From Psychroserpens sp. Hel_I_66 (GTDB lineage Bacteria; Bacteroidota; Bacteroidia; Flavobacteriales; Flavobacteriaceae): 64,000 nt of DNA. A program made the translations under genes and the position numbers. The notes beneath the pieces are model-generated. The model worked only from the letters and a program-made list of their open reading frames with translations, was not told the origin of the DNA and made no database searches. Each line of letters starts with the position of its first letter. Positions within the stretch are counted from its first letter, which is position 1. Shown here one piece after another: positions 38,305 to 45,801 of this stretch. Where the stretch lies: contig NZ_JUGU01000001.1 of the NCBI RefSeq assembly GCF_000799465.1, positions 3,058,501-3,122,500 of the forward strand, in the 5' to 3' direction.

Positions 38305-38737
38305 TTAATTTTTAGGCTGAAAAACAATTTCTAACGTATAATCTTCATCTGCAATTCTATTTGTGGCTTTAGGATAGGGATTGAGAGACATCCCGAAGAT
38401 TTTAAATTTTGTTGCTTTAAATATTAGATTGTTCTCCTTGACAACATAGCCACTTGCATCAATAGTTATGTGTTTATTTTCTATAAACCTCCCATTCTCA
38501 AATATAGTGACCACTACTTTTGCTTCTCCAGCTCTAAAGCATGTTACGTGCTTTGGGCAACGGGAATCTGAGAATACTTTTTTAAATTTAACTTGATAAT
38601 TTTCAAAATCTGCTATTCTATCAAACTCTAAAAATGAAGTGACACTCAGCGAATCTTTGATGAATGACGTCTGAGCTTTAATTCTTGAAATACTCGTAAA
38701 TAGAATTAATAAAAAATAATAATACAGGTTTTTTCAT
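38305..38737 (-). pseudogene. Small exported protein with an A-tract frameshift in its leader
   Basis: An open frame runs from 38727 down to 38305 with no ATG, while an ATG at 38735-38737 is out of phase by one base. Between them is a run of six A (T on the plus strand, 38729-38734). With five A the protein would be about 143 residues, starting M-K-N-L-Y-Y-Y-F-L-L-I-L-F with a textbook signal peptide ending I-K-A-Q. The mature part has D-S-R-C-P-K-H-V-T-C, a pattern seen in a family of small exported proteins of unknown function. The body is intact, so the lesion is recent, phase-variable, or a sequencing error. Confidence 0.7.
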
Positions 38738-38802
38738 AACTCTAATTTAATCCAATAATGATGGTAATAAAAAGTTGATTAACAAAATACTAAAATTTTA
38801 GT

Positions 38803-38810
38803 TACATTTG
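38803..38810 (+). promoter_or_regulatory. Candidate -7 element for the DtxR-family regulator gene
   Basis: TACATTTG fits TAnnTTTG and lies immediately before the palindrome at 38818. This layout suits repressor control. Confidence 0.4.
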
Positions 38811-38817
38811 TATAATA

Positions 38818-38833
38818 TTTAAGTCCACTTAAA
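38818..38833. promoter_or_regulatory. Candidate operator of the DtxR-family regulator
   Basis: Perfect inverted repeat TTTAAGT-CC-ACTTAAA (7-bp arms), 21 bases before the start codon and just after a -7 element. Metal-dependent DtxR/MntR regulators bind short palindromes at such positions, so autoregulation is a fair inference. Confidence 0.55.
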
Positions 38834-38854
38834 AATTAATTAAAGTCATTATAA

Positions 38855-39511
38855 ATGTCTGTAGCTATCGAAAATTTTGTAAAAGCAATTTACAAAAATG
38901 AAAAACATGATATTAAAGATACTAAGCCTGGAAATATTGCTAAAAAGCTAGGTATTTCTAATGCAGCAGCAACAGATATGGCTAAAAAATTAGCTGCGAA
39001 AGATCTTCTTAATTACGAAAAATACCAAGAACTTCAACTTACCGAAAAAGGCACCAAAATGGCACTCAACGTTGTTAGAAAACACCGACTTTGGGAAGCC
39101 TTTCTATTTAAAATGTTTGATATGTCTCTGCACGATATCCATCGGGAAGCAGAAATACTCGAGCACCAAACATCAGATTTGTTGGCAGAGAAAATAAGTG
39201 AATATTTAGGCCATCCAAAATTTGATCCTCATGGCGATCCTATCCCAAATGCAAATGGTGAAATCACTACAGAGGATACATCTATCTCGCTTTCCGAAGC
39301 AATAGAAGGAAAAACATATATGATATCCAGATTAATGAGTGATGATAAAGAATTCTTTGATTTTTGCGATCAAAACCAAATAAAATATAGAAATACGTTA
39401 ACCGTCTCCAAACAATTCGTAACTAATAAAATGACTCAAATCAGTATTGGGTCAAATACGATTGTTTTAAATGAAGATTTTACAAAAATTATTTATGTTG
39501 ATGAAAAATAA
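38855..39511 (+). CDS. Metal-dependent transcriptional regulator, DtxR/MntR family
   Basis: 218 residues: N-terminal winged helix (about 1-65, G-N-I-A-K-K-L-G-I-S-N-A-A-A-T-D-M-A-K-K-L), the metal-binding and dimerisation domain (about 66-140, H-R-L-W-E-A-F-L, H-x-x-A-E-x-L-E-H, D-P-H-G-D-P-I-P) and a C-terminal FeoA/SH3-like domain (about 150-218). It probably represses the adjacent metal importer when Mn2+, Fe2+ or Zn2+ is plentiful. The regulator is the first gene of the metal-uptake run and overlaps the next gene by 11 bp. Confidence 0.93.
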   Translation: MSVAIENFVKAIYKNEKHDIKDTKPGNIAKKLGISNAAATDMAKKLAAKDLLNYEKYQELQLTEKGTKMALNVVRKHRLWEAFLFKMFDMSLHDIHREAEILEHQTSDLLAEKISEYLGHPKFDPHGDPIPNANGEITTEDTSISLSEAIEGKTYMISRLMSDDKEFFDFCDQNQIKYRNTLTVSKQFVTNKMTQISIGSNTIVLNEDFTKIIYVDEK

Positions 39512-40304
39512 AATTATCCTTTTATGGTGCTTAATAATAGGCTCCGGAGCTTTATATGCTCAAGATGAAAATGAATCAGAAAAATCCTCTCAGCCATTAG
39601 TTACAGATAGACCAGATGCAACAGAAGCGTCATCGACAGTAGGTAAAGGCATCCTCCAAATAGAGTCTGGTGGTTTATATGATTCCTTTGAAGAAAATTC
39701 TATAAAGAATGAAAACTATACCTATAACACTACATTAGTACGTTATGGAATTCTTGATAATTTAGAACTTCGCTTAGGTTGGGACTTCGTTGAAGGGACA
39801 ACAAAAGTCAATGGCAATAAGCTGGATAATGTCACTAGCGGTTTATCACCTTTATTATTAGGTGTGAAAATTGATATTGCTGAAGAGAAAAATGGCATGC
39901 CAGAAATAGCATTGATTGGACATGTGTTTCCGCTTTTTTCTGCATCAAAGGACTATCGTCCAGAAACAACAGCAATAGATTTTAGATTTTCATTATCCCA
40001 CACATTAAGCGAAAACTCGAGCATTGCGTATAATATTGGAGGTCAGTGGGGAAACGATTCCCCAGAAGCTGCTGCCATTTACACAGTAGCGTATGGCTAT
40101 AGTTTCACAGAGAAATTTGGAATGTACGCAGAGCTTTATGGTGACTTGCCAGAAGACAGTAAAGCCAACCATTATTGGGATGCTGGACTAACGTATTTAG
40201 TTTCAAACGATTTACAAATTGACACTTACTTCGGAAGGAGTATCACCAAAGGCCAGGATATCTTAATAGGTTTGGGAGCCAGTCTTAGACTATTCAATAA
40301 TTAA
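39501..40304 (+). CDS. Outer-membrane transporter-like beta-barrel protein
   Basis: 267 residues with a signal peptide (M-K-N-K-I-I-L-L-W ending L-Y-A-Q) and the pattern L-V-T-D-R-P-D-A-T-E-A-S-S-T-V-G-K-G-x-L-Q-I-E-S-G, typical of the phenol-MetA-like outer-membrane barrel family (PF13557 type). The final residues are strand-like (L-G-A-S-L-R-L-F-N-N). The ATG at 39501 opens the leader. ATGs at 39471 and 39495 lie deeper inside the regulator gene. Its place between regulator and importer suggests a metal-specific porin. Confidence 0.8.
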   Translation: MKNKIILLWCLIIGSGALYAQDENESEKSSQPLVTDRPDATEASSTVGKGILQIESGGLYDSFEENSIKNENYTYNTTLVRYGILDNLELRLGWDFVEGTTKVNGNKLDNVTSGLSPLLLGVKIDIAEEKNGMPEIALIGHVFPLFSASKDYRPETTAIDFRFSLSHTLSENSSIAYNIGGQWGNDSPEAAAIYTVAYGYSFTEKFGMYAELYGDLPEDSKANHYWDAGLTYLVSNDLQIDTYFGRSITKGQDILIGLGASLRLFNN

Positions 40305-40332
40305 AACAAAATTGAAAACAGAAAATTTTAAA

Positions 40333-41241
40333 ATGAAAAAAATAATAGCCATACTTTTAATAACAGCTTTTTTCAGTTGTAAACAAGAAGCAAAACAAAA
40401 CGGAAAATTAAACATCGTCACTACGACAACCATGATTACCGATTTGGTAAAAAATATTGGTGGAGATTATGTGAATATAGAAGGGTTGATGGGCAGTGGA
40501 GTAGATCCACACCTTTATAAAGCCAGTGAAGGTGATGTCACCAAATTAGTAAATGCCAATGTGATTTTTTACAATGGGCTTCATCTTGAAGGAAAGCTTG
40601 TTGAGGTATTTGAGAAAATGGGAAGTTCAACCAAGACGCCAATTGCTCTTGGCGAAGAATTGGATAAAAGCACCTTGATAGGGTCCGATTATTTTGCGTC
40701 AAATTACGATCCTCATGTGTGGTTTGATATTGCGTATTTCAAACAATTTGCTAAAAAAGTAACAAAAGTACTTTCAGAAAAAAGTCCAGAACACGCAGAT
40801 GCTTTTAAAGCAAACGAGTCGGCATACCTGGCTAAATTAGACGATTTACAGACAAAGCTAAAAGCAAAGATCGAAACCCTTCCGAAGGAAAAAAGAATAT
40901 TAGTAACAGCGCATGATGCTTTTAATTACTTCGGAAAAGCGTACGACTTTGAAGTGGTTGGCTTACAAGGATTATCTACCGCTACCGAAGCTGGAGTACA
41001 AGATGTGCAGAAGCTTTCGGCATTTATCATTGAGAATGAAATCAAAGCTATATTTGTAGAAAGCTCAGTGCCAAGAAGAACCATTGAGGCCTTACAGGCA
41101 GCAGTAAAATCTAAAGGACACGATGTAGAAATAGGAGGTACTTTATATTCCGATGCATTAGGAAATGCAGGAACTCCCGAAGGGACTTACATTGGAATGT
41201 TTGAGTATAATGTAAATACGATAGTTGATGCTTTGAAGTAA
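40333..41241 (+). CDS. Metal (Zn/Mn-type) ABC transporter substrate-binding lipoprotein
   Basis: Cluster A-I (TroA/ZnuA/MntA) binding protein, about 302 residues. It has lipobox F-F-S-C. Metal ligands are recognisable: His in D-P-H-L-Y-K, His in D-P-H-V-W-F-D, Glu in F-V-E-S-S-V-P and Asp in L-Y-S-D-A-L-G. The short, non-His-rich loop is more like Mn/Fe binders than ZnuA. The ATG at 40333 starts the leader; a more upstream ATG at 40312 is not needed. Followed by the ATPase and two permeases. Confidence 0.93.
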   Translation: MKKIIAILLITAFFSCKQEAKQNGKLNIVTTTTMITDLVKNIGGDYVNIEGLMGSGVDPHLYKASEGDVTKLVNANVIFYNGLHLEGKLVEVFEKMGSSTKTPIALGEELDKSTLIGSDYFASNYDPHVWFDIAYFKQFAKKVTKVLSEKSPEHADAFKANESAYLAKLDDLQTKLKAKIETLPKEKRILVTAHDAFNYFGKAYDFEVVGLQGLSTATEAGVQDVQKLSAFIIENEIKAIFVESSVPRRTIEALQAAVKSKGHDVEIGGTLYSDALGNAGTPEGTYIGMFEYNVNTIVDALK

Positions 41242-41264
41242 ATTCCTGCGAAGGCAGGAATCTC
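41242..41264. repeat. REP-like palindromic element, copy 1 (intergenic)
   Basis: Arms ATTCCTGC (41242-41249) and GCAGGAAT (41254-41261) are perfect, with a GAAG loop and trailing CTC. It begins right after the stop of the binding-protein gene. In reverse complement it closely matches the copy at 41363-41386. Confidence 0.75.
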
Positions 41265-41338
41265 ACAGTCGAAAAGATACCGAACATTGGTTTAATGAAT
41301 TTTTTAGAGTGGGTTTTTAGAGAAAATCTTTTAAAAAG

Positions 41339-42112
41339 ATGAATAGAGAAACAAAAGACAAAGAGACTCCTGCCTCCGCAGGAGTGATAGCAGTACAAGT
41401 AGACGATTTAACCGTAGCATACAACTACAAACCTGTACTTTGGGATATCGATTTAGAAATCCCGGAAGGCGTGTTAATGGCGATCGTTGGGCCAAATGGA
41501 GCGGGCAAATCCACGCTTATCAAATCCATTTTAGGAATTTTAAAACCCATAGCAGGAAGTGTTTCGATCTATGGCAAATCTTATGAAAAACAGCGGTCTT
41601 TGGTAGCTTATGTTCCGCAGAAAGGTAGTGTGGATTGGGATTTTCCAACCACAGCTCTTGATGTGGTTACAATGGGAACCTACGGAAGTTTGGGCTGGAT
41701 CAAACGACCTCGCCAAAAAGAGAAAAAACTAGCTTTAGAAGCGCTGGAAAAAGTTGGGATGTTATCCTTTAAAAGCCGACAGATAAGTCAGCTTTCTGGC
41801 GGACAGCAGCAACGTATATTTTTAGCGCGTGCCTTGGTACAAGATGCTTCTATCTATTTTATGGATGAGCCATTTCAAGGTGTGGATGCAACTACAGAAA
41901 TTGCGATTATCAATATTTTAAAAGATTTAAGAAAGGCAGGAAAAACAGTAATTGTTGTACATCATGATTTACAAACCGTCCCTGAATATTTTGATTGGGT
42001 GACCTTTTTAAACGTTAAGAAAATTGCCACAGGTCCAGTTAAGGATATTTTTAATGACAATAATCTTACAAAGACCTATGGGATTAATTATAAAGTGAGC
42101 ATACAAGAATAA
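41339..42112 (+). CDS. Metal ABC transporter ATP-binding protein
   Basis: 257-residue ATPase: Walker [10 protein letters not shown], signature L-S-G-G-Q-Q-Q-R, Walker B I-Y-F-M-D-E-P, and His in V-V-H-H-D. It drives import with the two permeases. The N-terminal residues K-E-T-P-A-S-A-G-V are encoded by a palindromic repeat (41363-41386), giving about 15 residues beyond the usual family start. A GTG at 41384 just after the repeat would give a normal-length protein and may be the ancestral start. Its stop overlaps the permease ATG (TAATG). Confidence 0.93.
   Translation: MNRETKDKETPASAGVIAVQVDDLTVAYNYKPVLWDIDLEIPEGVLMAIVGPNGAGKSTLIKSILGILKPIAGSVSIYGKSYEKQRSLVAYVPQKGSVDWDFPTTALDVVTMGTYGSLGWIKRPRQKEKKLALEALEKVGMLSFKSRQISQLSGGQQQRIFLARALVQDASIYFMDEPFQGVDATTEIAIINILKDLRKAGKTVIVVHHDLQTVPEYFDWVTFLNVKKIATGPVKDIFNDNNLTKTYGINYKVSIQE
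41363..41386. repeat. REP-like palindromic element, copy 2 (inside coding sequence)
   Basis: Arms ACTCCTGC (41366-41373) and GCAGGAGT (41378-41385) are perfect, with a CTCC loop. It is an inverted copy of the element at 41242-41264, with about 20 of 24 bases matching, and lies within the first codons of the ABC ATPase gene. Confidence 0.75.
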
Positions 42113-43239
42113 TGGATATTCAAGACTATTTTTCTCTAGTCTTTACAGACTATACGTTGAGAACCATCACCTTAGGAACTGCAATTCTTGGTGCAGTGAC
42201 TGGTATGTTGGGAAGTTTTGCTGTATTGAGAAAACAAAGTTTATTGGGTGACGCAATTTCACATGCAGCATTGCCAGGTATCGCAATTTCATTTTTAATA
42301 ACAGGCGCAAAAGACAGTAACACGTTGCTATTGGGTGCTTTGGTTAGTGGTTTGATTGGCACATTTTGGATTAGGGGAATCGTCACCAAAACCCATCTCA
42401 AAGCAGATACTGCGCTAGGCTTAATTTTATCTTTGTTTTTTGGCTTCGGAATGCTCTTGCTCACATTCATACAAAAACAACCAAATGCCAATCAAGCTGG
42501 ACTGGATAAATATTTATTTGGGCAGGCAGCAACACTTGTAGAAAGCGACGTTTGGATGATGGCAATTGTTACAGGGATTTGTCTGTTCGTACTACTTTTG
42601 TTTTGGAAAGAATTTAAAATCTTACTCTTTGACAAAGACTATGCAAAAACCTTGGGGTTTAATACAAAAACCATTGATGTTTTAATCACGAGTTTTATTG
42701 TTTTGGCCATCGTTTTAGGTCTGCAAACCGTTGGTGTGGTGTTAATGAGTGCGATGTTGTTAGCTCCTGCAGCAGCTGCAAGACAATGGACAAATAGTCT
42801 CGCAACTATGGTACTATTAGCAGCGATATTTGGAGCATTTTCCGGAGTGTTTGGAACAGCCATCAGCGCAAGCCAAAATAATTTATCAACAGGACCAGTG
42901 ATCGTTTTAGTTGCAGCAGTTTTTGTACTAATATCCTTTTTGTTTTCTCCAAGTAGAGGATTATTGTTTAAACAAATACGATTTATAAAAAACCGTCGTG
43001 ATCTAGAATTGCATAAAACACTAGCCTTTATGTACAATATTGCTGAAACTCATAACAATATCTCGCATCCTCACGAAATTAAGATCTTAAATAGTTTTCA
43101 AGGTTATACCAGAGCGACACTAAACAAATTAGTTGAGAAAAATTATGTGACTTTACAAGGTTCTACATGGAGTTTGACCAGTGAGGGTTTTGAATCTGCT
43201 GCCAATTTGTACAACCAATTAAACAAAAAAGATGAGTAA
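42112..43239 (+). CDS. Metal ABC transporter permease with C-terminal winged-helix domain
   Basis: Cluster A-I permease (TroC/ZnuB type) with about nine membrane segments in residues 10-290: G-D-A-I-S-H-A-A-L-P-G-I near the start, then L-G-L-Q-T-V-G-V-V-L-M-S-A-M-L-L-A-P-A-A-A-A. Residues about 300-375 form an extra soluble DtxR-like winged helix (I-L-N-S-F-Q-G-Y-T-R-A-T-L-N-K-L-V-E-K-N-Y-V with L-T-S-E-G-F-E). Such tails occur in permeases of Bacteroidota and spirochaetes. Their role is not established. Overlaps the second permease by 8 bp. Confidence 0.9.
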   Translation: MDIQDYFSLVFTDYTLRTITLGTAILGAVTGMLGSFAVLRKQSLLGDAISHAALPGIAISFLITGAKDSNTLLLGALVSGLIGTFWIRGIVTKTHLKADTALGLILSLFFGFGMLLLTFIQKQPNANQAGLDKYLFGQAATLVESDVWMMAIVTGICLFVLLLFWKEFKILLFDKDYAKTLGFNTKTIDVLITSFIVLAIVLGLQTVGVVLMSAMLLAPAAAARQWTNSLATMVLLAAIFGAFSGVFGTAISASQNNLSTGPVIVLVAAVFVLISFLFSPSRGLLFKQIRFIKNRRDLELHKTLAFMYNIAETHNNISHPHEIKILNSFQGYTRATLNKLVEKNYVTLQGSTWSLTSEGFESAANLYNQLNKKDE

Positions 43240-44392
43240 CGCGCAAATTGAAATACAAATTATTGCCAGTTTGGTTGCTGTTGCATGTGCTATTCCAGGT
43301 ACGTTTTTAGTACTTCGGAAAATGGCCATGATTAGCGATGCCATCAGTCACTCAATACTTCCAGGGATAGTGGTTGGGTTTTTTATTACCCAAGATTTAA
43401 ATTCTCCATTATTGATTGTATTGGCAGCTCTAACAGGAGTAATCACAGTAGTTTTGGTAGAGTATATTCAAAAAACGGGATTGGTAAAAGAGGATACAGC
43501 AATCGGTTTAGTGTTTCCTGTTTTATTTAGTATTGGTGTTTTGATGATTGCCAAAAAAGCAAACGATGTACATTTAGATATTGATGCTGTTCTAGTTGGA
43601 GAACTCGCCTTGGCACCTTTTGATAGATTGATGATTTCTGGAGTTGATGTTGGGCCAAAATCCATTTGGATTGTTGGTAGTATTTTGATGATTACAATTG
43701 TGTTGCTCCTTGCTTTTTTCAAGGAATTGAAACTGAGCACTTTTGATAAGGGCTTGGCAGCAAGTTTAGGGTTTTCACCGGTGATCATCCACTATGGTTT
43801 AATGACCGTATCTTCAGTAACGACTGTTGGCGCTTTTGATGCAGTTGGCGCTATTTTGGTTGTTGCTTTGATGATTGCGCCTGCTGCCACTGCATATCTG
43901 CTCACAACAGATTTAAAGAAAATGTTGTGGTTGTCTATTGGCTTCGGAATATTTAGCGCTATCTCAGGATACTGGTTAGCACATTATTTAGATGCGTCTA
44001 TTTCTGGATCCATTACTACTATGCTCGGAGTTTTATTTTTATTTGTGTATCTATTTGCACCTAGCAAAGGCGTTATTGCTGTTATGTACCGAGAGAAACA
44101 ACAACGTACAGAAGTGTCTTTACTTACTTTTCTGTTACACCTTAAAAACCACGACGATAAACGTGAACGTCACGTCAATCATTTAAACGAACATATCAAT
44201 TGGCAAAAAGTCCGCTCTAAAACTGTTTTAGACTTGGCTTTAAAAAACAATATGATTATGATAGATAACAAGATTGTGTCGTTAACTCCAAAAGGGGATG
44301 AATTTACCACTCAAGCTATTGATTACATTATCACAAATGAGGATGCTCAAATTGAAGACATGAAGGATGATTTCTTTTTGTTTAGAGGGTAG
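43232..44392 (+). CDS. Second metal ABC transporter permease with C-terminal winged-helix-like domain
   Basis: 386 residues, paralogous to the preceding permease, as in TroC-TroD pairs. It shows S-D-A-I-S-H-S-I-L-P-G-I, T-V-G-A-F-D-A-V-G-A-I-L-V-V-A-L-M-I-A-P-A-A-T-A and a soluble tail from about residue 290. The tail ends in a winged-helix-like segment (V-L-D-L-A-L-K-N-N-M-I then V-S-L-T-P-K-G-D-E-F). The two permeases probably form the heterodimeric channel. Last gene of the unit. Confidence 0.9.
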   Translation: MSNAQIEIQIIASLVAVACAIPGTFLVLRKMAMISDAISHSILPGIVVGFFITQDLNSPLLIVLAALTGVITVVLVEYIQKTGLVKEDTAIGLVFPVLFSIGVLMIAKKANDVHLDIDAVLVGELALAPFDRLMISGVDVGPKSIWIVGSILMITIVLLLAFFKELKLSTFDKGLAASLGFSPVIIHYGLMTVSSVTTVGAFDAVGAILVVALMIAPAATAYLLTTDLKKMLWLSIGFGIFSAISGYWLAHYLDASISGSITTMLGVLFLFVYLFAPSKGVIAVMYREKQQRTEVSLLTFLLHLKNHDDKRERHVNHLNEHINWQKVRSKTVLDLALKNNMIMIDNKIVSLTPKGDEFTTQAIDYIITNEDAQIEDMKDDFFLFRG

Positions 44393-44401
44393 CCATAATA
44401 T

Positions 44402-45571
44402 TCAGTCTATATAAGAAATTACAATACCTGTTACATACATTTGATTTTGCCAATTGGTTGAACGCACTTTCATTATATAAGTGTATCTAGAATTATCTAT
44501 ATTAGTAAAACCTAACGGAGAAACTGTATAAACTCTATGTGCAGAGCTGCTTCCCGAAGAGGCACCGTCAACAACTAAAACGAAAGTATTGTTATTCACT
44601 GGTCTTCTTTCCATTTGGAAAGTCATATTTGAGGCTGCTGAATTATCGACATAGTGTACCCATACACCAGTAAGGGTTGCTCCATGAGGAATGTTTAGGT
44701 TCGTTTGAAAAAGCTTATCTCCAGACTGTCCTGATAGTGCATTCCCAGTAATAACAGTCGTCGCTACTTCTACTCCAATTGGGGTTTTTGCATGAAAAGC
44801 TACTGGATTAATAGATATGAATTTTGTTTGGTTGTCTACGATTAGATTCCCTTGTGCGTCAGCAACAAGGTTGCGCGTACCTGAACCAGCGAGATCAGAC
44901 GATCGAATCGTTCCAGTGACATCAAGTTCTTCAACAGGATTGCTATTGTTTATACCCAAACGTCCATCTTTATGAAATGAAAACTTATACTCACTAGAGC
45001 TAAAATCGTCTTCAGATATTAAAAAATCCAACCAAGTACTTGAATTTTCTATTCTCCAGTCTGTAAAGGCTCCAGTTCTCATAAGCTCAAGAGATGTCGT
45101 TATTCCATTTTCTGAATTGATTCTTAATCTTTGTAATCCATCTCCCGCAACTTCAAGAGTTCTACTTGGTATCTTTGCAATTGTTGACGCAACTTTCGCG
45201 AATGGAACAGCGTTAAAAGGGCTATTTCCCATATCGACATAACCAGAACCATCTTGAAGATCAACCTCTACTTTTAGCATATAATTATTTCCACTATTCC
45301 AATTTATCGCGTTGTATGTTCCTATAGATGCACTACCACTTCCAATTTCTAGAATAATAAGACCATTCTGATTAGTTTCAACAGAAGCAAATTCTTCTCG
45401 ATATACAGTAGTCGATGTAGATTCATCTATAATACCAAACCTAACCGATATGGTTTCGGTATCAAGAACGTTACCGTTACTGTCTTTTATAATAGCTTTA
45501 TAGTTTATGGAGTTTTGAGCGGACGTTAATCCGAATATTAGAAATCCCGTAATAAGTAAAAATGTTTTCAT
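44402..45571 (-). CDS. Exported protein of unknown function, surface/tail-fibre-like
   Basis: About 389 residues. Signal peptide M-K-T-F-L-L-I-T-G ending L-T-S-A-Q, from the ATG at 45571. An ATG two codons earlier is also possible. The N-terminal half resembles the common Bacteroidota module Y-K-A-I-I-K-D-S-N-G-N-V-L with Y-R-E-E-F and N-P-F-N-A-V-P-F-A-K-V-A, found before repetitive fibre-type domains. The middle has L-G-I-N-N-S-N-P-x-E-x-L-D-V-T-G-T-I-R-S. The C-terminal 130 residues are beta-rich with no motif. No TTCCGNAG copies occur in it. Function unknown. Confidence 0.78.
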   Translation of the reverse strand: MKTFLLITGFLIFGLTSAQNSINYKAIIKDSNGNVLDTETISVRFGIIDESTSTTVYREEFASVETNQNGLIILEIGSGSASIGTYNAINWNSGNNYMLKVEVDLQDGSGYVDMGNSPFNAVPFAKVASTIAKIPSRTLEVAGDGLQRLRINSENGITTSLELMRTGAFTDWRIENSSTWLDFLISEDDFSSSEYKFSFHKDGRLGINNSNPVEELDVTGTIRSSDLAGSGTRNLVADAQGNLIVDNQTKFISINPVAFHAKTPIGVEVATTVITGNALSGQSGDKLFQTNLNIPHGATLTGVWVHYVDNSAASNMTFQMERRPVNNNTFVLVVDGASSGSSSAHRVYTVSPLGFTNIDNSRYTYIMKVRSTNWQNQMYVTGIVISYID

Positions 45572-45801
45572 CACCATATATTTTAAGACTCTTTTAAGTG
45601 CCTGGTTTATAGATGATAAAATTAGTTGAAGTCTGTGTTTATACTTAAAAATATTGTAACAAAGTATGCACTATATGTAACATTACTATGCTTTTTACAA
45701 GTATTTTGTGTTTTTACAAAAAAGATCTTGATTATTTGTAGATTGAAAACATAAAGAAAATGAATTTACAATTAAGCTTTAAAATTTCCGAAGAAAAAAA
45801 A

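Noticed and set aside
44402..45571. Prophage tail-fibre gene
   Set aside because: Has a signal peptide and no phage neighbours; a host surface protein is more likely.
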